Origin: an uncultured Maritimibacter sp.
GTDB taxonomy: Bacteria; Pseudomonadota; Alphaproteobacteria; Rhodobacterales; Rhodobacteraceae
Reading direction: 5' to 3'
Length of the DNA stretch: 64,000 bases
Assembly (NCBI GenBank): GCA_913063035.1
Contig: CAJXYS010000011.1
Span: 18,127 to 82,126 of the forward strand
The notes under the pieces were generated by a model, which worked only from the letters and a program-made list of their open reading frames with translations, did not search any database and was not told the DNA's origin. Shown here piece after piece: positions 20,525 through 30,101 of the stretch (position 1 is the stretch's first letter; each line of letters starts with the position of its first letter). The position numbers were made by a program, and so were the translations under genes.

Positions 20525-21124
20525 ATGAGCAGCCCGATCGTCCTGGCATCGGGATCGGCGATCCGCCAGACCCTTTTGGCCAATGCAGGCGTGCGGTTCA
20601 CCGCGGACCCGGTCCGGCTGGACGAGGACGCGATCCGCGCCAGCCTCACCGCCGACGGCGCGCCGCCGCGCGATATCGCCGATGCCCTGGCCGAAGCCAA
20701 GGCGCGTCGCGGGGCGGCGCGGTCGCCATCGGCGCTGGTCATCGGCTGCGACCAGGTGCTGGCGTTCGAGGATCGGATCCTGGCCAAGCCCGCGGATCTC
20801 GACGAGGCGGCGGACCAGCTGCGGATGCTGCGCGGCAAGCGCCACATGTTGCTGTCGGCGGCGGTGATTTACGAGGACGGACAGCCGGTCTGGCGGCATA
20901 TCGGACAGGTGCGACTGGTCATGCGGCCGTTTTCCGATACATATTTGCAGGACTACCTGGCCCGGCAGGGCGCATCCGTGCTGGATTCTGTCGGCGCTTA
21001 CAAGCTGGAGGAAGAGGGCGTGCGTCTCTTCGCGCAGGTCGATGGTGATTACTTCACCGTGCTGGGGCTGCCGCTGTTGCCGCTCCTGAACTATCTGACC
21101 ACTCGGGGGGTGCTGGAAGGATGA
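20525..21124 (+). CDS. maf: Maf family nucleotide pyrophosphatase
   Basis: 199 residues with the Maf fold: N-terminal [12 protein letters not shown] (the basic residue of the nucleotide-binding loop is kept), the central VIGCDQVL motif and a C-terminal [12 protein letters not shown]. The DQV form resembles the YceF branch, which hydrolyses methylated NTPs such as m7GTP, rather than the dTTP/UTP-specific branch with ADT; the exact substrate is inferred. It is the first gene right of the proposed origin, and its stop overlaps aroE by 4 bp. ATG 20525 is chosen because the protein aligns from [11 protein letters not shown] and the upstream open frame lies in oriC. Confidence 0.92.
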   Translation: MSSPIVLASGSAIRQTLLANAGVRFTADPVRLDEDAIRASLTADGAPPRDIADALAEAKARRGAARSPSALVIGCDQVLAFEDRILAKPADLDEAADQLRMLRGKRHMLLSAAVIYEDGQPVWRHIGQVRLVMRPFSDTYLQDYLARQGASVLDSVGAYKLEEEGVRLFAQVDGDYFTVLGLPLLPLLNYLTTRGVLEG

Positions 21125-21963
21125 CGGCGCAGGGCGAACAGATCCCGCTGGCGGGCGTTATCGGCCAGCCGATCCATCACAGCAAATCGCCGGCGCTGCA
21201 CGCTCACTGGCTCGGGCGCTACGGGATCAGGGGTCATTACATCCCGATGCCCGTCGCGGCCGAGGATCTTTCCGACGTGTTGCGCGCCTTGCCCCGGATG
21301 GGCTTTCGCGGGGTCAACATCACCATCCCGCACAAGGAAGTCGCGGTGACGCTGGCCGACAGCGTATCGGACCGCGCGGCGCTGATCGGCGCCGCGAACA
21401 CGCTGACGTTCCGGGCCGACGGCAGCATCCATGCCGACAACACGGACGGCTACGGGTTCATCGCCAATCTCAAGCAGAACGCGTCCGGCTGGCGGGCGGC
21501 CGCGGGCCCGGCCATCGTTCTCGGCGCGGGCGGCGCGGCGCGGGCGGTGATCTCGGCCCTGCTGAACGAGGGCGTGCCCCGGATCGTCCTGACGAACCGG
21601 ACCCGTGCGCGGTCGGACATGCTCAAGGATCATTTCGGCGGCCGGATAAAGGTGGTCGACTGGACCCGCGTGGCGGAGTTCATGGAAGAGGCTGCGACCC
21701 TGGTGAACACCACGTCGCTGGGCATGACGGGCAAGCCCGAGCTGAGCGTCGATATCTCCGGGCTGCCGACCACGGCGCTGGTCACCGATATCGTCTATAC
21801 ACCGCTTCGCACCGGTCTCCTCGAGCGTGCGCAGGCGCATGGCTGCCAGACGGTGGACGGGCTGGGCATGCTGATTCACCAGGCGGTGCCGGGTTTCGAG
21901 ACCTGGTTCGGACAGCGCCCCGAGGTCGACGATGCGGTGCGCTCGGTGGTTCTGAACGCATGA
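21121..21963 (+). CDS. aroE: Shikimate dehydrogenase (NADP+)
   Basis: 280 residues. Substrate-binding N-terminal HHSKSPALH, catalytic Lys72 in NITIPHKE, catalytic Asp109 in NTDGYG, the NADP-binding GAGGAARA loop and basic NRTRAR are all present. It reduces 3-dehydroshikimate to shikimate in aromatic amino acid synthesis. The ATG overlaps the maf stop and its own stop overlaps coaE, each by 4 bp, so maf-aroE-coaE-dnaQ is one translationally coupled unit. Confidence 0.97.
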   Translation: MTAQGEQIPLAGVIGQPIHHSKSPALHAHWLGRYGIRGHYIPMPVAAEDLSDVLRALPRMGFRGVNITIPHKEVAVTLADSVSDRAALIGAANTLTFRADGSIHADNTDGYGFIANLKQNASGWRAAAGPAIVLGAGGAARAVISALLNEGVPRIVLTNRTRARSDMLKDHFGGRIKVVDWTRVAEFMEEAATLVNTTSLGMTGKPELSVDISGLPTTALVTDIVYTPLRTGLLERAQAHGCQTVDGLGMLIHQAVPGFETWFGQRPEVDDAVRSVVLNA

Positions 21964-22568
21964 GCGAAGACCGTCCGTTCGTCCTGGGCCTGACCGGGTC
22001 CATCGGGATGGGCAAGTCCACCACGGCAGGGCTCTTCCGCGCCGCCGGCGTCCCGGTATGGGACGCGGACGCCGCGGTGCATCGCGCCTATTCCGCCGGC
22101 GGCGCCGCCGTCGAACCGATCCGCGCGCTCTGCCCGGACGCGATCGTCGACGGGGCCGTGGACCGCGCCGTGCTCAAGGCCTGGATCGCCGAGGATCCCG
22201 AAGCCCTGTCCAGGATCGAGGCGGCTGTGCACCCCCTTGTGGCCGAGGATCGCAAGGCGTTTCTCGCCGATGCCGCGGCCGCGGGCGCGCCGGTTGTGGT
22301 GCTCGACATCCCGCTCCTGTTCGAGACCGGTGGCGCGGCGCTGGTCGATGCCGTCGTGGTGGTCTCCGTGCCGCCAGAGGTTCAGCGCGCGCGGGTGCTG
22401 GCCCGGCCGGCCATGACGGAGAGCCATTTCGATCGGATCCTGGCCAAGCAGATGCCGGATGCCGAGAAGCGCCGCCGCGCCGATTACGTCATCGAAACCC
22501 GGACCCTTGATGCGGCGCGCGCGGCGGTGCAAGAACTGATCGGGAAGCTGACGGCAAGGCGGGGCTGA
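21960..22568 (+). CDS. coaE: Dephospho-CoA kinase
   Basis: 202 residues, P-loop kinase fold with [12 protein letters not shown] at about 10-21, then WDADAAVH and the lid region. It catalyses the last step of coenzyme A synthesis, phosphorylating the 3'-hydroxyl of dephospho-CoA. Start and stop are set by the tight packing: 4-bp overlap with aroE, 1 bp to dnaQ. Confidence 0.97.
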   Translation: MSEDRPFVLGLTGSIGMGKSTTAGLFRAAGVPVWDADAAVHRAYSAGGAAVEPIRALCPDAIVDGAVDRAVLKAWIAEDPEALSRIEAAVHPLVAEDRKAFLADAAAAGAPVVVLDIPLLFETGGAALVDAVVVVSVPPEVQRARVLARPAMTESHFDRILAKQMPDAEKRRRADYVIETRTLDAARAAVQELIGKLTARRG

Positions 22569-22569
22569 G

Positions 22570-23253
22570 ATGCGCGAGATCGTGCTCGATACCGAAACCA
22601 CGGGGCTGGACCCGACGACGGGCGACCGGATCGTGGAAATCGGCGCGCTGGAGCTTCACAACCATGTCGCCACGGGACGCACCTACCACCAGTACATCAA
22701 TCCGCAGCGCGCCATGCCGGCCGAGGCCTTCGCCGTGCACGGCCTGGGCGACGAGTTCCTGCGCGACCAGCCGGTTTTCACAGACGTGGTCGATGCCTTC
22801 ATCGATTTCGTGGGTGACGCGAAACTGGTGATCCACAACGCCAGCTTCGACATGCGGTTCATCAATGCCGAGCTTGAATGGGCCCGCCGTCCCGCAATCC
22901 CGCTGGAGCGGGCGGTCGATACGCTGGAAATCGCCCGGCGCAAGTTCCCGGGCGCGGGAAATTCGCTCGACGCGCTCTGCCGTCGCTTCGGCGTCAACAA
23001 TGCCGCGCGCACGCTGCATGGCGCGCTTCTGGACTCGGAGCTTCTCGCGGAGGTCTACCTGGAGCTTATCGGCGGCCGCCAGCCCGATTTCGGGCTGGCC
23101 GCGACCACGCGCGGCGGCACCGGCGCCGGCGGCACGGACTGGGCGCCGGGCCCGCGTCCGCGCCCCCTGGCTTCGCGCCTGACAAGGGCCGAGGCCGAAG
23201 CCCACGAGGCGTTCGTGGCCGAGCTCGGCGACAAGGCGCTCTGGGCCCGTTAG
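22570..23253 (+). CDS. dnaQ: DNA polymerase III epsilon subunit (3'-5' proofreading exonuclease)
   Basis: 227 residues. The DEDDh exonuclease motifs are intact: ExoI LDTETTG (Asp7, Glu9), ExoII HNASFDMRF and ExoIII HGALLDSELL. The C-terminal part is the flexible segment that tethers epsilon to the polymerase alpha subunit and clamp. It proofreads during chromosomal replication. The gene starts 1 bp after coaE and ends in a 4-bp convergent overlap with secB. Confidence 0.96.
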   Translation: MREIVLDTETTGLDPTTGDRIVEIGALELHNHVATGRTYHQYINPQRAMPAEAFAVHGLGDEFLRDQPVFTDVVDAFIDFVGDAKLVIHNASFDMRFINAELEWARRPAIPLERAVDTLEIARRKFPGAGNSLDALCRRFGVNNAARTLHGALLDSELLAEVYLELIGGRQPDFGLAATTRGGTGAGGTDWAPGPRPRPLASRLTRAEAEAHEAFVAELGDKALWAR

Positions 23254-23759
23254 TTGGGCTGCGCCTGCTGGCTTTCCGCCTGGCGCTGCGCGATCTGCTG
23301 GCGGTAGAGCTGGACGAAGTCGATATTGTCCAGGTTCAGCGGCGGGAAGCCGCCGTCGCGCGTCACGTCGCTGACGATCCGGCGGATATAGGGGAAGATC
23401 ATCCGCGGGCATTCGATCAGAAGGTAGGGATGCAGCTGCTCGCTAGGCACGTTCTCGACCTGGAAGACACCGCCGTATTCCAGTTCCAGCAGGAAGATCG
23501 GGTCGCCCTCTTCCTTGGTCTTCGACGTGATGGAGATCTTGACGATCACGTCATACTGGTTGTCCTGCTGGCGCTTGCGCGCGTCCATGCCGACCTGGAC
23601 CGATATCTCGGGCTGGGTCTGGCCCTGCAGGCTCTTCTGCGCCGCGATGTTCTCGAAGGACATGTCGCGGATGAACTGGCCCAGGATCTGCATCCGGGGC
23701 TGTTGCGGGGGCTGCGACGCCTGCGCGTCGCCGTTGCCATTGTCTTGGGTCTCGGCCAT
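23250..23759 (-). CDS. secB: Protein-export chaperone SecB
   Basis: 169 residues with the SecB core (QILGQFIRDMSFENI, the YDVIVKI region, PYIRRIVSDVTRDGGFPPL), a Gln/Pro-rich N-terminal tail and a C-terminal Gln-rich end. The tetramer holds precursors unfolded and passes them to SecA. The ATG is preceded by AGGAGAG. It is leftward, opposite to dnaQ, with a 4-bp 3' overlap. secA itself is in this window at 45.3 kb. Confidence 0.96.
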   Translation of the reverse strand: MAETQDNGNGDAQASQPPQQPRMQILGQFIRDMSFENIAAQKSLQGQTQPEISVQVGMDARKRQQDNQYDVIVKISITSKTKEEGDPIFLLELEYGGVFQVENVPSEQLHPYLLIECPRMIFPYIRRIVSDVTRDGGFPPLNLDNIDFVQLYRQQIAQRQAESQQAQPN

Positions 23760-23841
23760 CGGTCTCTCCTGGCGGCTGGGCACTCGAAATCGGGGGTTCG
23801 TCTAGCAGGTTGGGACGGGACCGGCAATCCGGTGGTTGGCC

Positions 23842-24357
23842 TCAGGGGCGGGTCCAGCCCGATCCGCCGCGGTGGTCCGTGTCGTCCCGGCCCGGCCGGT
23901 CCGCGTCTTCGTCGAGCACGGTGTAATCCGCGTCCACCGTATCCGGATCCCGTGGCGGAGACTGCGGGCCAGGGCGGTGCTGGCCCTGCATCCGGAAGCT
24001 GACGCCGCGCGCGACCACGTGACGCCCCGCGAAGCGGATGATCGCGGCGCGAATGGGCGGGATCAGGAAGGACAGGCCCACCGCGTCGGTGAAAAAGCCC
24101 GGGGTCAGCAGCAGGACGCCGGCGACCAGGATCATCGCACCATGGACCAGCGGGATCGCCGGGTCCTGGCCGCGCTCGAGCGCGGTCTGCAGCCTTTGCA
24201 GCGCCTGGAGGCCCTGCGTGCGCACCAGGTAGGTGCCCGCGATGGCGGTCAGGATGACGATACCGAGCGTCGGCCACAGCCCGATCGCGCCGCCGACCTG
24301 GATGAAGAGCGCGATCTCCAGGATCGGAACCGCCACGAAAAGAAAAAACAACCACAT
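23842..24357 (-). CDS. fxsA: FxsA family membrane protein
   Basis: About 171 residues. Hydrophobic segments (roughly 1-40 and 75-105, including the LLLTPGFFTDAVG motif diagnostic of FxsA/YtzA) and a hydrophilic, Pro/Asp-rich tail. FxsA is a cytoplasmic membrane protein first known from relief of phage exclusion in E. coli; its normal role is unknown. I use the ATG starting MWLFFLF because AGG lies 8 nt upstream; a GTG three codons earlier is the alternative. It is divergent from timA across about 118 bp. Confidence 0.88.
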   Translation of the reverse strand: MWLFFLFVAVPILEIALFIQVGGAIGLWPTLGIVILTAIAGTYLVRTQGLQALQRLQTALERGQDPAIPLVHGAMILVAGVLLLTPGFFTDAVGLSFLIPPIRAAIIRFAGRHVVARGVSFRMQGQHRPGPQSPPRDPDTVDADYTVLDEDADRPGRDDTDHRGGSGWTRP

Positions 24358-24475
24358 CCGTTGCACCTGCCCTTGTATTGCCCGGGGTGAGGTAGACTCG
24401 ACCCACCCCGTGACTTACATATGTGACGTCTTGCCGGATACAAAACCCCGTTGCCGCGAAAGGGTCCTTACCGAA

Positions 24476-25132
24476 ATGAGTTCCGCTGTCATTCAGCTGA
24501 TAGTCCTCGCCGGGATCGCCATCTTCCTGATCCTCCGCTTGAAGAGCGTCCTGGGCACGCGAGAGGGGTTCGAGAAACCACCCCTCGAGGGTCCGTCGCG
24601 GCGCGATGCGCGTCGGGATTTCGAGGTGATCGAGGGCGGCGTCGACACCGACATCGCCGATCACGTCAAGGAAGGATCCGATGCCGCCTCGGCCCTGGCC
24701 GACATGAAGGCGGTGGAGCCTTCCTTCAACGTGGGGGAGTTCCTGCAAGGTGCGCGCGGCGCCTACGAGATGATCCTCATGGCCTATGAGAACGGCAACA
24801 TGGAAGAGGTCCGGCCATATCTCGCGGCCGAGGTCTACGAGGCCTTCGAGGGCGCCGTCGCCGCCCGCGAGGCCGAGGGGCTCCGCATCGAGGCGAGCTT
24901 CGTGGGCCTGCGCGACATCGGCGTCGCCGATGCCAGTTTCGACAAGCAGTCCGGCGAGGCCGAGGTGACGGTGAAATTCACCGGGGAGCTTACCTCGGTC
25001 GTGCGGAACGCCGAGGGCGAGATCGTCGAGGGCAGCCCGACCGAGATCAAGCGCCAGCGTGACGTCTGGACCTTCGGGCGCGTCATGGGCACGGACGATC
25101 CGAACTGGCAGCTGGTCGCCACGGGTGAATGA
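24476..25132 (+). CDS. timA: Tim44/TimA family membrane-associated adaptor protein
   Basis: 218 residues. An N-terminal transmembrane helix (about 4-22, IQLIVLAGIAIFLILRL), a charged linker and a C-terminal Tim44-like domain (about 75-215, with FLQGARGAYEMILMAYENGNMEEVRPYL). Bacterial TimA is the relative of mitochondrial Tim44 and is thought to bind the inner face of the cytoplasmic membrane; its role is not established. Its neighbours (secB, fxsA) are standard for this locus. The stop overlaps mltA by 4 bp. Confidence 0.9.
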   Translation: MSSAVIQLIVLAGIAIFLILRLKSVLGTREGFEKPPLEGPSRRDARRDFEVIEGGVDTDIADHVKEGSDAASALADMKAVEPSFNVGEFLQGARGAYEMILMAYENGNMEEVRPYLAAEVYEAFEGAVAAREAEGLRIEASFVGLRDIGVADASFDKQSGEAEVTVKFTGELTSVVRNAEGEIVEGSPTEIKRQRDVWTFGRVMGTDDPNWQLVATGE

Positions 25133-26172
25133 GGTGCGCGCGGCTCACATGGCAGTGGGCCGCGGCGGCCGGGGCGGCACTGCTGCTGATGGCGGGCATG
25201 GCCGCGGCCGAGCCTGAGATCGAGGTTCTCGACTTCGCGGCGCTCGACGGCTGGGCCGAGGATGACCACCCTGCCGCGCTGAAGGTTTTCCGCGAAACCT
25301 GCCCCGACATGGAGGCCCCGGAATGGGGGCCGATCTGTGCGCTCGCGGCCGACGCGGCGGATGCGCGAACCTTCTTCGAGCTCTTTTTCCAGCCGGTGGT
25401 CGTGAGCCCGCGGTCGGAGGCGCTTTTCACCGGCTATTACGAGCCCGAGCTCAATGGCGCGCTGGTGCCCGACGACCGCTACCGCTATCCCATTCATGCC
25501 CGCCCCGCCGATCTTCCGAACGGCGAGCGCTGGTATACCCGTGCCGAAATCGCCGAAGGCGTGCTGGCCGGCCAGGGCCTGGAGATCGCCTGGCTCGACG
25601 ATCCGGTGGACGCGTTTTTCCTGCATGTGCAGGGGTCCGGGCGCATCAGGCTGCCCGATGGCCGGGTCATCCGGGTCGGCTACGCGGCCAAGAACGGCCA
25701 CGAGTATCGTTCCGTCGGGCAGGAGCTCGTGCGCCGCGGCGTCTATGCATCCCACCAGGTTTCCGCCCAGGTGATCCGCAACTGGGTCCGGCGGAACCCG
25801 GCGCAGGGACGCGCGCTGCTGAACCATAACCCCTCCTATGTCTTTTTCCGCAAGCTCGACAACGTGGACGCCGATCGCGGGCCGCTCGGGGCGATGAACC
25901 GCCCCCTGACGGCGCTGCGAAGCCTCGCCGTCGATCCCGCCCATACACCGCTCGGCGCCCCGGTCTGGATCGAGAAGGATGGCGCGCAGCCGCTGCGCCG
26001 GCTGATGGTGGCCCAGGATACCGGTTCCGCCATCAAGGGACCGCAGCGCGCGGACATCTTCTATGGCACGGGCGATGCCGCGGGGCGCGAGGCCGGGCGG
26101 GTGCGTGACCCGGGGCGGCTGGTGGTCTTGCTGCCGATCGAACAGGCCTTTCGCATGGCGTCGGGGGGCTGA
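25129..26172 (+). CDS. mltA: Membrane-bound lytic murein transglycosylase A
   Basis: 347 residues with a cleavable signal peptide (about 1-27, ending AAA-EPE; no lipobox Cys, so probably soluble periplasmic rather than a lipoprotein). The MltA specificity domain follows, and a C-terminal 3D domain contains LMVAQDTGSAIKGPQRADIFYG. It cleaves the MurNAc-GlcNAc bond of peptidoglycan to leave 1,6-anhydroMurNAc ends during wall turnover. Translationally coupled to timA; an Smr protein follows after 4 bp. Confidence 0.94.
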   Translation: MRCARLTWQWAAAAGAALLLMAGMAAAEPEIEVLDFAALDGWAEDDHPAALKVFRETCPDMEAPEWGPICALAADAADARTFFELFFQPVVVSPRSEALFTGYYEPELNGALVPDDRYRYPIHARPADLPNGERWYTRAEIAEGVLAGQGLEIAWLDDPVDAFFLHVQGSGRIRLPDGRVIRVGYAAKNGHEYRSVGQELVRRGVYASHQVSAQVIRNWVRRNPAQGRALLNHNPSYVFFRKLDNVDADRGPLGAMNRPLTALRSLAVDPAHTPLGAPVWIEKDGAQPLRRLMVAQDTGSAIKGPQRADIFYGTGDAAGREAGRVRDPGRLVVLLPIEQAFRMASGG

Positions 26173-26176
26173 TCCC

Positions 26177-26794
26177 GTGTCGCGTCGCAAGGAGCCCCGC
26201 CGCCTGACCGAGGACGAACACGCGCTTTGGCAGCGGGTTGCGGACAGCACCGACCCCCTCCATCCCGAACGGAAGGCGGCCCCGTCGGAACCCGCGGCGC
26301 CGCACCCGGTCCGCGCGGAGAAGCCGGTGCGCGGCGACCGGGCGGAAACCGCGATCCCCAGCTTCCGCATAGGGGAGCGGGCGGATGGGAAAACCCCCGG
26401 CCATGACCTGGCGGCGCCTCTCGGTGATCGTCTGGCGAAGCGCCCCGTAACGATGGACAAGCGAACCCACGCGCGCATGAGCCGCGGCAAGCTGACCCCC
26501 GAGGCACGGCTGGATCTGCATGGCATGACGCTCGACCAGGCACATCCGGCGCTGGTGTCGTTCATCCTCTCGGCACAGGCCACGGGGAAGCGGCTGGTGC
26601 TGGTCATTACCGGAAAGGGCCGGCAGGCGCGCGACGAGGGGCCGATCCCGGCCAGGCGGGGGCTGCTGAAGCATCACGTCCCGGGCTGGCTTTCCGCGCC
26701 GCCGCTCACGCGGGTGGTTCTACAGGTAAGCGAGGCACATCAAAGCCATGGCGGCAGCGGGGCCTATTACGTGTATCTTCGCAGGCAAAGATAA
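26177..26794 (+). CDS. Smr domain protein (MutS2-type small MutS-related)
   Basis: 205 residues from a GTG. A disordered, charged N-terminal half is followed by a C-terminal Smr domain with the signature LDLHGMTLDQA and the ITGKGRQ loop. Stand-alone Smr domains have nuclease or nucleic-acid-binding activity, but the role of this alphaproteobacterial group is unknown. It is the last gene of timA-mltA-smr and faces an MFS gene convergently. Confidence 0.88.
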   Translation: MSRRKEPRRLTEDEHALWQRVADSTDPLHPERKAAPSEPAAPHPVRAEKPVRGDRAETAIPSFRIGERADGKTPGHDLAAPLGDRLAKRPVTMDKRTHARMSRGKLTPEARLDLHGMTLDQAHPALVSFILSAQATGKRLVLVITGKGRQARDEGPIPARRGLLKHHVPGWLSAPPLTRVVLQVSEAHQSHGGSGAYYVYLRRQR

Positions 26795-26808
26795 CGAATA
26801 AATATTCG
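26795..26808. terminator. Short hairpin between convergent smr and MFS genes
   Basis: CGAAT-AAAT-ATTCG directly after the smr stop, in an AT-rich 30-bp gap. The stem is only 5 bp and flanking T-runs are short, so this is a weak bidirectional terminator at best. Confidence 0.3.
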
Positions 26809-26824
26809 GAAAATGGGCCGCGCC

Positions 26825-28048
26825 CTATGCGCGTGCGGGCAGAAGCGGGGCGGACCTGCGGACCGCGACCGCGATCAGGATGGCCGCGAGCACGATATAG
26901 GCGGCAATTCCGAACATTTGTTCGGGAAAGCTGTAGCCCAGATCGATCAGCCCCCCGGTCAGCCCGGGGCCGAGCCCGGTGCCGAGCACCATGACGGCCG
27001 TCGCGGTGGCCTTGATCGCGCCGATATGGCGGGTGCCGTAGAACTCGGCCCAGAAGGCCTGCGGCAGCGCGGAATTCGCGCCCTGCGACAGGGCGAGCAG
27101 GGCCATGGCCAGCGCCGCGCCGGCGATGCTTTCGGCAAGGCTCATCACCACCATGCCGGCGGCGAAAGGCAGTTGGTAAAGCGGCATCAGCCGCGCGGTG
27201 CCCCATCGATCCAGCGCCCAGCCCGCCAGCACCATCGTCCCGACGCTGATCGCGGTGAAGATCGGGAAGAGCGCCACGAACTCCACCAGGGCCCAGCCCT
27301 TGGTCTCGGCCAGGTGGACCTGCTGGAAGAACAGCGCGGTCCCGAAGGCCGGCAGGGACAGCAGCGCGGGAACCGACAGCCAGAAAAGCGGATGGCGCAG
27401 CATCTCCGCACGGGTCCAGTGGCGCCCGCCCATCCCGGCGGACTGGCTTGCCGTGCCCATGGATCGGGGCGTGCGCTCCACCCGCAACAGCCCGGCCAGA
27501 ACCGGGATCGCCAGCAGCGGCAGGCAGGCCGCCACCACCCAGAGCGTCTGCCAGTGAAGGATCGTCATCAGCGCGACGAAGATCATCGGCAGAAACGCCT
27601 CGCCCGCCGCAACGCCGAGCGCCGCGATCGAAATCGCCTTGCCGCGGGACGCCACGTACCAGCGCGCCATCGCGACCATGGCGATATGCACGCTCATCCC
27701 CTGCCCGCCGAAGCGCAGCGCGAAGATGACCACGGGCAGGAGCCACACGCTGGGTACCGTGGCCATCGCAAGGCAGGCCAGGGCCAGGAACGCCAGCGCC
27801 AGCGCGCCGATGCTGCGCGCGCGGAACCGGTCGGTCAGCCCGCCCGCGAAGACCATCACCGCGGCCGAGGCCATGGTGCCCATGGTATAGATGCCCCCCC
27901 ATTGCCCGTGCGACAGGCCGAAGGCGGCGCGGATCTCGCCGGCGAAGATCGAGATGAAATAGGTTTGCCCGAAAGACGAGCAGAACGTCAGAAGCGCCCC
28001 CGCGGCGAGCCACCGGGCGTTCTGGCGGAGGAAATCGACAAGCGCCAT
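26825..28048 (-). CDS. Major facilitator superfamily transporter
   Basis: 407 residues with about 12 predicted membrane helices, the MFS-type loop between helices 2 and 3 (GGLTDRFRARS) and the mirrored WALDRWGTARLM after the central loop. It is likely a proton-coupled transporter or efflux protein in the inner membrane. The substrate cannot be read from sequence and no catabolic or regulatory gene is adjacent. The start MALVDFLRQN fits a cytoplasmic N-terminus. It lies downstream of hslVU on the same strand, separated by a GC-rich hairpin. Confidence 0.85.
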   Translation of the reverse strand: MALVDFLRQNARWLAAGALLTFCSSFGQTYFISIFAGEIRAAFGLSHGQWGGIYTMGTMASAAVMVFAGGLTDRFRARSIGALALAFLALACLAMATVPSVWLLPVVIFALRFGGQGMSVHIAMVAMARWYVASRGKAISIAALGVAAGEAFLPMIFVALMTILHWQTLWVVAACLPLLAIPVLAGLLRVERTPRSMGTASQSAGMGGRHWTRAEMLRHPLFWLSVPALLSLPAFGTALFFQQVHLAETKGWALVEFVALFPIFTAISVGTMVLAGWALDRWGTARLMPLYQLPFAAGMVVMSLAESIAGAALAMALLALSQGANSALPQAFWAEFYGTRHIGAIKATATAVMVLGTGLGPGLTGGLIDLGYSFPEQMFGIAAYIVLAAILIAVAVRRSAPLLPARA

Positions 28049-28089
28049 GCGACGCGCATAGGCGCGGGGGCGCGGATGTGCAAGGGGAT

Positions 28090-28111
28090 CCGGCCCGGTG
28101 CGCCGGGCCGG
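28090..28111 (-). terminator. GC-rich hairpin downstream of hslU
   Basis: A perfect 9-bp stem (CCGGCCCGG / CCGGGCCGG) with a TGCG loop, 6 bp beyond the hslU stop. It lacks a T-run, so it is either a weak terminator or an mRNA-stabilising end for hslVU. Confidence 0.4.
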
Positions 28112-28116
28112 GGGGG

Positions 28117-29427
28117 TCAGAGCACGTAGCGGCTCATGTCCACGGATCGGGACAACTCGCCCAGATGCTCTTCGACGAAATCGGCGTCGACCGTAATGGC
28201 CTCGCCCGCGCGGTCGGGCGCGGTATAGGAAAGTTCCTCGAAGACCCGCTCCATGATCGTGTAGAGGCGCCGGGCGCCGATATTCTCCACCGCCTGGTTC
28301 ACCTCGGCGGCGATCCGGGCAAGCGCGGCGATGCCGTCCTCCGTGAAGTCGACCGTGACCTCTTCGGTGCCCATCAGCGCCGTGTACTGCCGGGTAAGCG
28401 CATTGTCGGTCTCGGTCAGGATGCGGACGAAGTCGGCCTCGGTCAGCGCGCGCAGCTCGACGCGGATGGGCAGGCGGCCCTGCAGCTCGGGCAGCAGGTC
28501 CGACGGCTTGGCGATATGGAAGGCGCCCGAGGCGATGAAGAGGATATGATCGGTCTTCACGGCGCCGTACTTGGTGGACACCGTCGTGCCCTCGACCAGC
28601 GGCAGCAGGTCGCGCTGGACGCCCTCGCGGCTGACATCGCCCCCCTTGGCCTCGGCCCGGGCGCAGACCTTGTCGATCTCGTCGAGAAAGACGATGCCGT
28701 TCTCTTCCACGGATTTCAGCGCGCTGCGGTTGACGGTCTCCTCGTCCAGCAGTTTGTCGGCCTCTTCGGCGATCAGGACGCCGTAGCTGTCCTTGACGGT
28801 CATTTTGCGCCGCACGGTGCGCCCGCCGAAGGCCTTGCCGAAGATATCGCCCAGGTTCATCATCCCCATGTTACCACCGCCGGGCTGGCCCGGAATGTCG
28901 AGCATTTGCATGGGGTTGGAGCTGTCGGCGACGTCGAGCTCTATTTCCTTGTCGTCGAGGTCGCCGTCGCGCAGCTTGCGGCGGAACATCTCGCGGGTCT
29001 GCCCGCGCGCATCGGGCCCGGCCACCGCGTCGATGACCCGGTCCTCGGCGTTGGCGTGGGCCTTGGCCTTGACGTCCTCGCGCATCTGCGCGCGGGTCAT
29101 GGCGATGGCGTTCTCGACCAGGTCGCGCACGATCTGTTCCACGTCCCGGCCGACATAGCCCACCTCGGTGAATTTCGTCGCCTCGACCTTGATGAAGGGC
29201 GCGCGGGCCAGCTTGGCCAGCCGGCGGCTGATCTCGGTCTTGCCGACGCCGGTGGGGCCGATCATCAGGATATTCTTCGGATAGACTTCTTCCTGCATCT
29301 CGGCGTCGAGCTGCTTGCGCCGCCACCGGTTGCGTAGCGCTACCGCGACGGCGCGCTTGGCGTCCTTTTGCCCGATGATGAAACGGTCGAGTTCCGAGAC
29401 GATCTCGCGCGGGGTCAGGTCGGTCAT
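28117..29427 (-). CDS. hslU: ATP-dependent protease ATPase subunit HslU (ClpY)
   Basis: 436 residues. The N-terminal [20 protein letters not shown], Walker A GPTGVGKT at 57-64, the GYVGRDV pore loop, an intermediate domain and Walker B VFLDEID are all present, with C-terminal RYVL, whose tail activates HslV. It unfolds substrates and feeds the HslV chamber. The ATG overlaps the hslV stop by 4 bp. The frame stays open far upstream, but protein similarity begins at MTDLTP. Confidence 0.97.
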   Translation of the reverse strand: MTDLTPREIVSELDRFIIGQKDAKRAVAVALRNRWRRKQLDAEMQEEVYPKNILMIGPTGVGKTEISRRLAKLARAPFIKVEATKFTEVGYVGRDVEQIVRDLVENAIAMTRAQMREDVKAKAHANAEDRVIDAVAGPDARGQTREMFRRKLRDGDLDDKEIELDVADSSNPMQMLDIPGQPGGGNMGMMNLGDIFGKAFGGRTVRRKMTVKDSYGVLIAEEADKLLDEETVNRSALKSVEENGIVFLDEIDKVCARAEAKGGDVSREGVQRDLLPLVEGTTVSTKYGAVKTDHILFIASGAFHIAKPSDLLPELQGRLPIRVELRALTEADFVRILTETDNALTRQYTALMGTEEVTVDFTEDGIAALARIAAEVNQAVENIGARRLYTIMERVFEELSYTAPDRAGEAITVDADFVEEHLGELSRSVDMSRYVL

Positions 29428-29984
29428 TGAGAAATCTTCTCCACGGTCAGGTTGCCGTTGGTATAGACGCAGATATCGGCCGCGATCGCCATGGCGGTGC
29501 GGGCGATCTCGTCGGCATCCTTGTCGCTGTCGATCAGCGCGCGCGCCGCGGCCAGCGCGTAATTGCCTCCCGACCCGATGGCGGCCACGTCGTGCTCGGG
29601 CTCGAGCACGTCGCCCGCGCCGGTGATGACGTACATCTGCGCCCCGTCCGAGACGATGAGCATCGCCTCGAGTTTCTGGAGATACTTGTCCGTGCGCCAG
29701 TCCTTCGCCAGCTCCACCGCCGCGCGCTGCAACTGGCCCGGCGTCGCCTCGAGCTTGGTTTCCAGCCGCTCGAGCAGCGTGAAGGCGTCGGCGGTCGATC
29801 CGGCAAACCCCGCCACGACCTCGTAGCCGCCCGGCGCGATACGGCGCACCTTGCGGGCGGTGCCCTTGATCACCGTCTGGCCCAGGCTCACCTGCCCGTC
29901 CCCGGCGATCACGACCGCGCCGCCTTTCTTCACGCCGATGATGGTGGTCCCGTGCCAGCCGGGAAAATCGCTCGTCTCGGTCAT
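29424..29984 (-). CDS. hslV: ATP-dependent protease proteolytic subunit HslV (ClpQ)
   Basis: 186 residues. Proteasome-beta-like fold; the catalytic N-terminal threonine of the mature enzyme should be Thr13 in [12 protein letters not shown], so a 12-residue propeptide is removed, longer than in E. coli where only Met precedes it. The [12 protein letters not shown] motif and the glycine-rich IGSGGNYA are present. It forms a double hexamer capped by HslU. The ATG has GGAGG 5 nt upstream. A sigma-32-like promoter lies just upstream (see 30007-30035). Confidence 0.96.
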   Translation of the reverse strand: MTETSDFPGWHGTTIIGVKKGGAVVIAGDGQVSLGQTVIKGTARKVRRIAPGGYEVVAGFAGSTADAFTLLERLETKLEATPGQLQRAAVELAKDWRTDKYLQKLEAMLIVSDGAQMYVITGAGDVLEPEHDVAAIGSGGNYALAAARALIDSDKDADEIARTAMAIAADICVYTNGNLTVEKISQ

Positions 29985-30006
29985 GCATCCTCCGTCGCTC
30001 GGCCCT

Positions 30007-30035
30007 ATATGGCCTTCGCTGCCGCGGGGCACAAG
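30007..30035 (-). promoter_or_regulatory. Candidate heat-shock (sigma-32/RpoH) promoter of hslVU
   Basis: On the minus strand CTTGTG (30035-30030), a 17-nt spacer and CCATAT (30012-30007). RpoH promoters in alphaproteobacteria centre on CTTG and CCATAT, and hslVU is a standard heat-shock operon. The predicted start lies about 15-20 nt before the hslV ATG. The match is by eye only. Confidence 0.42.
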
Positions 30036-30044
30036 CCGGGGCCG

Positions 30045-30078
30045 GAAAATGAAAAGCCCCGGCACGGGGGCCGGGGCT
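30045..30078 (-). terminator. Rho-independent terminator of the rimP-nusA-infB operon
   Basis: On the minus strand AGCCCCGG pairs with CCGGGGCT (30078-30071 with 30062-30055) around an 8-nt loop, followed by TTTTCATTTT. It lies 24 bp after the infB stop. Confidence 0.85.
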
Positions 30079-30101
30079 GTTCTCTGTCGGACGGGGCCGG
30101 A

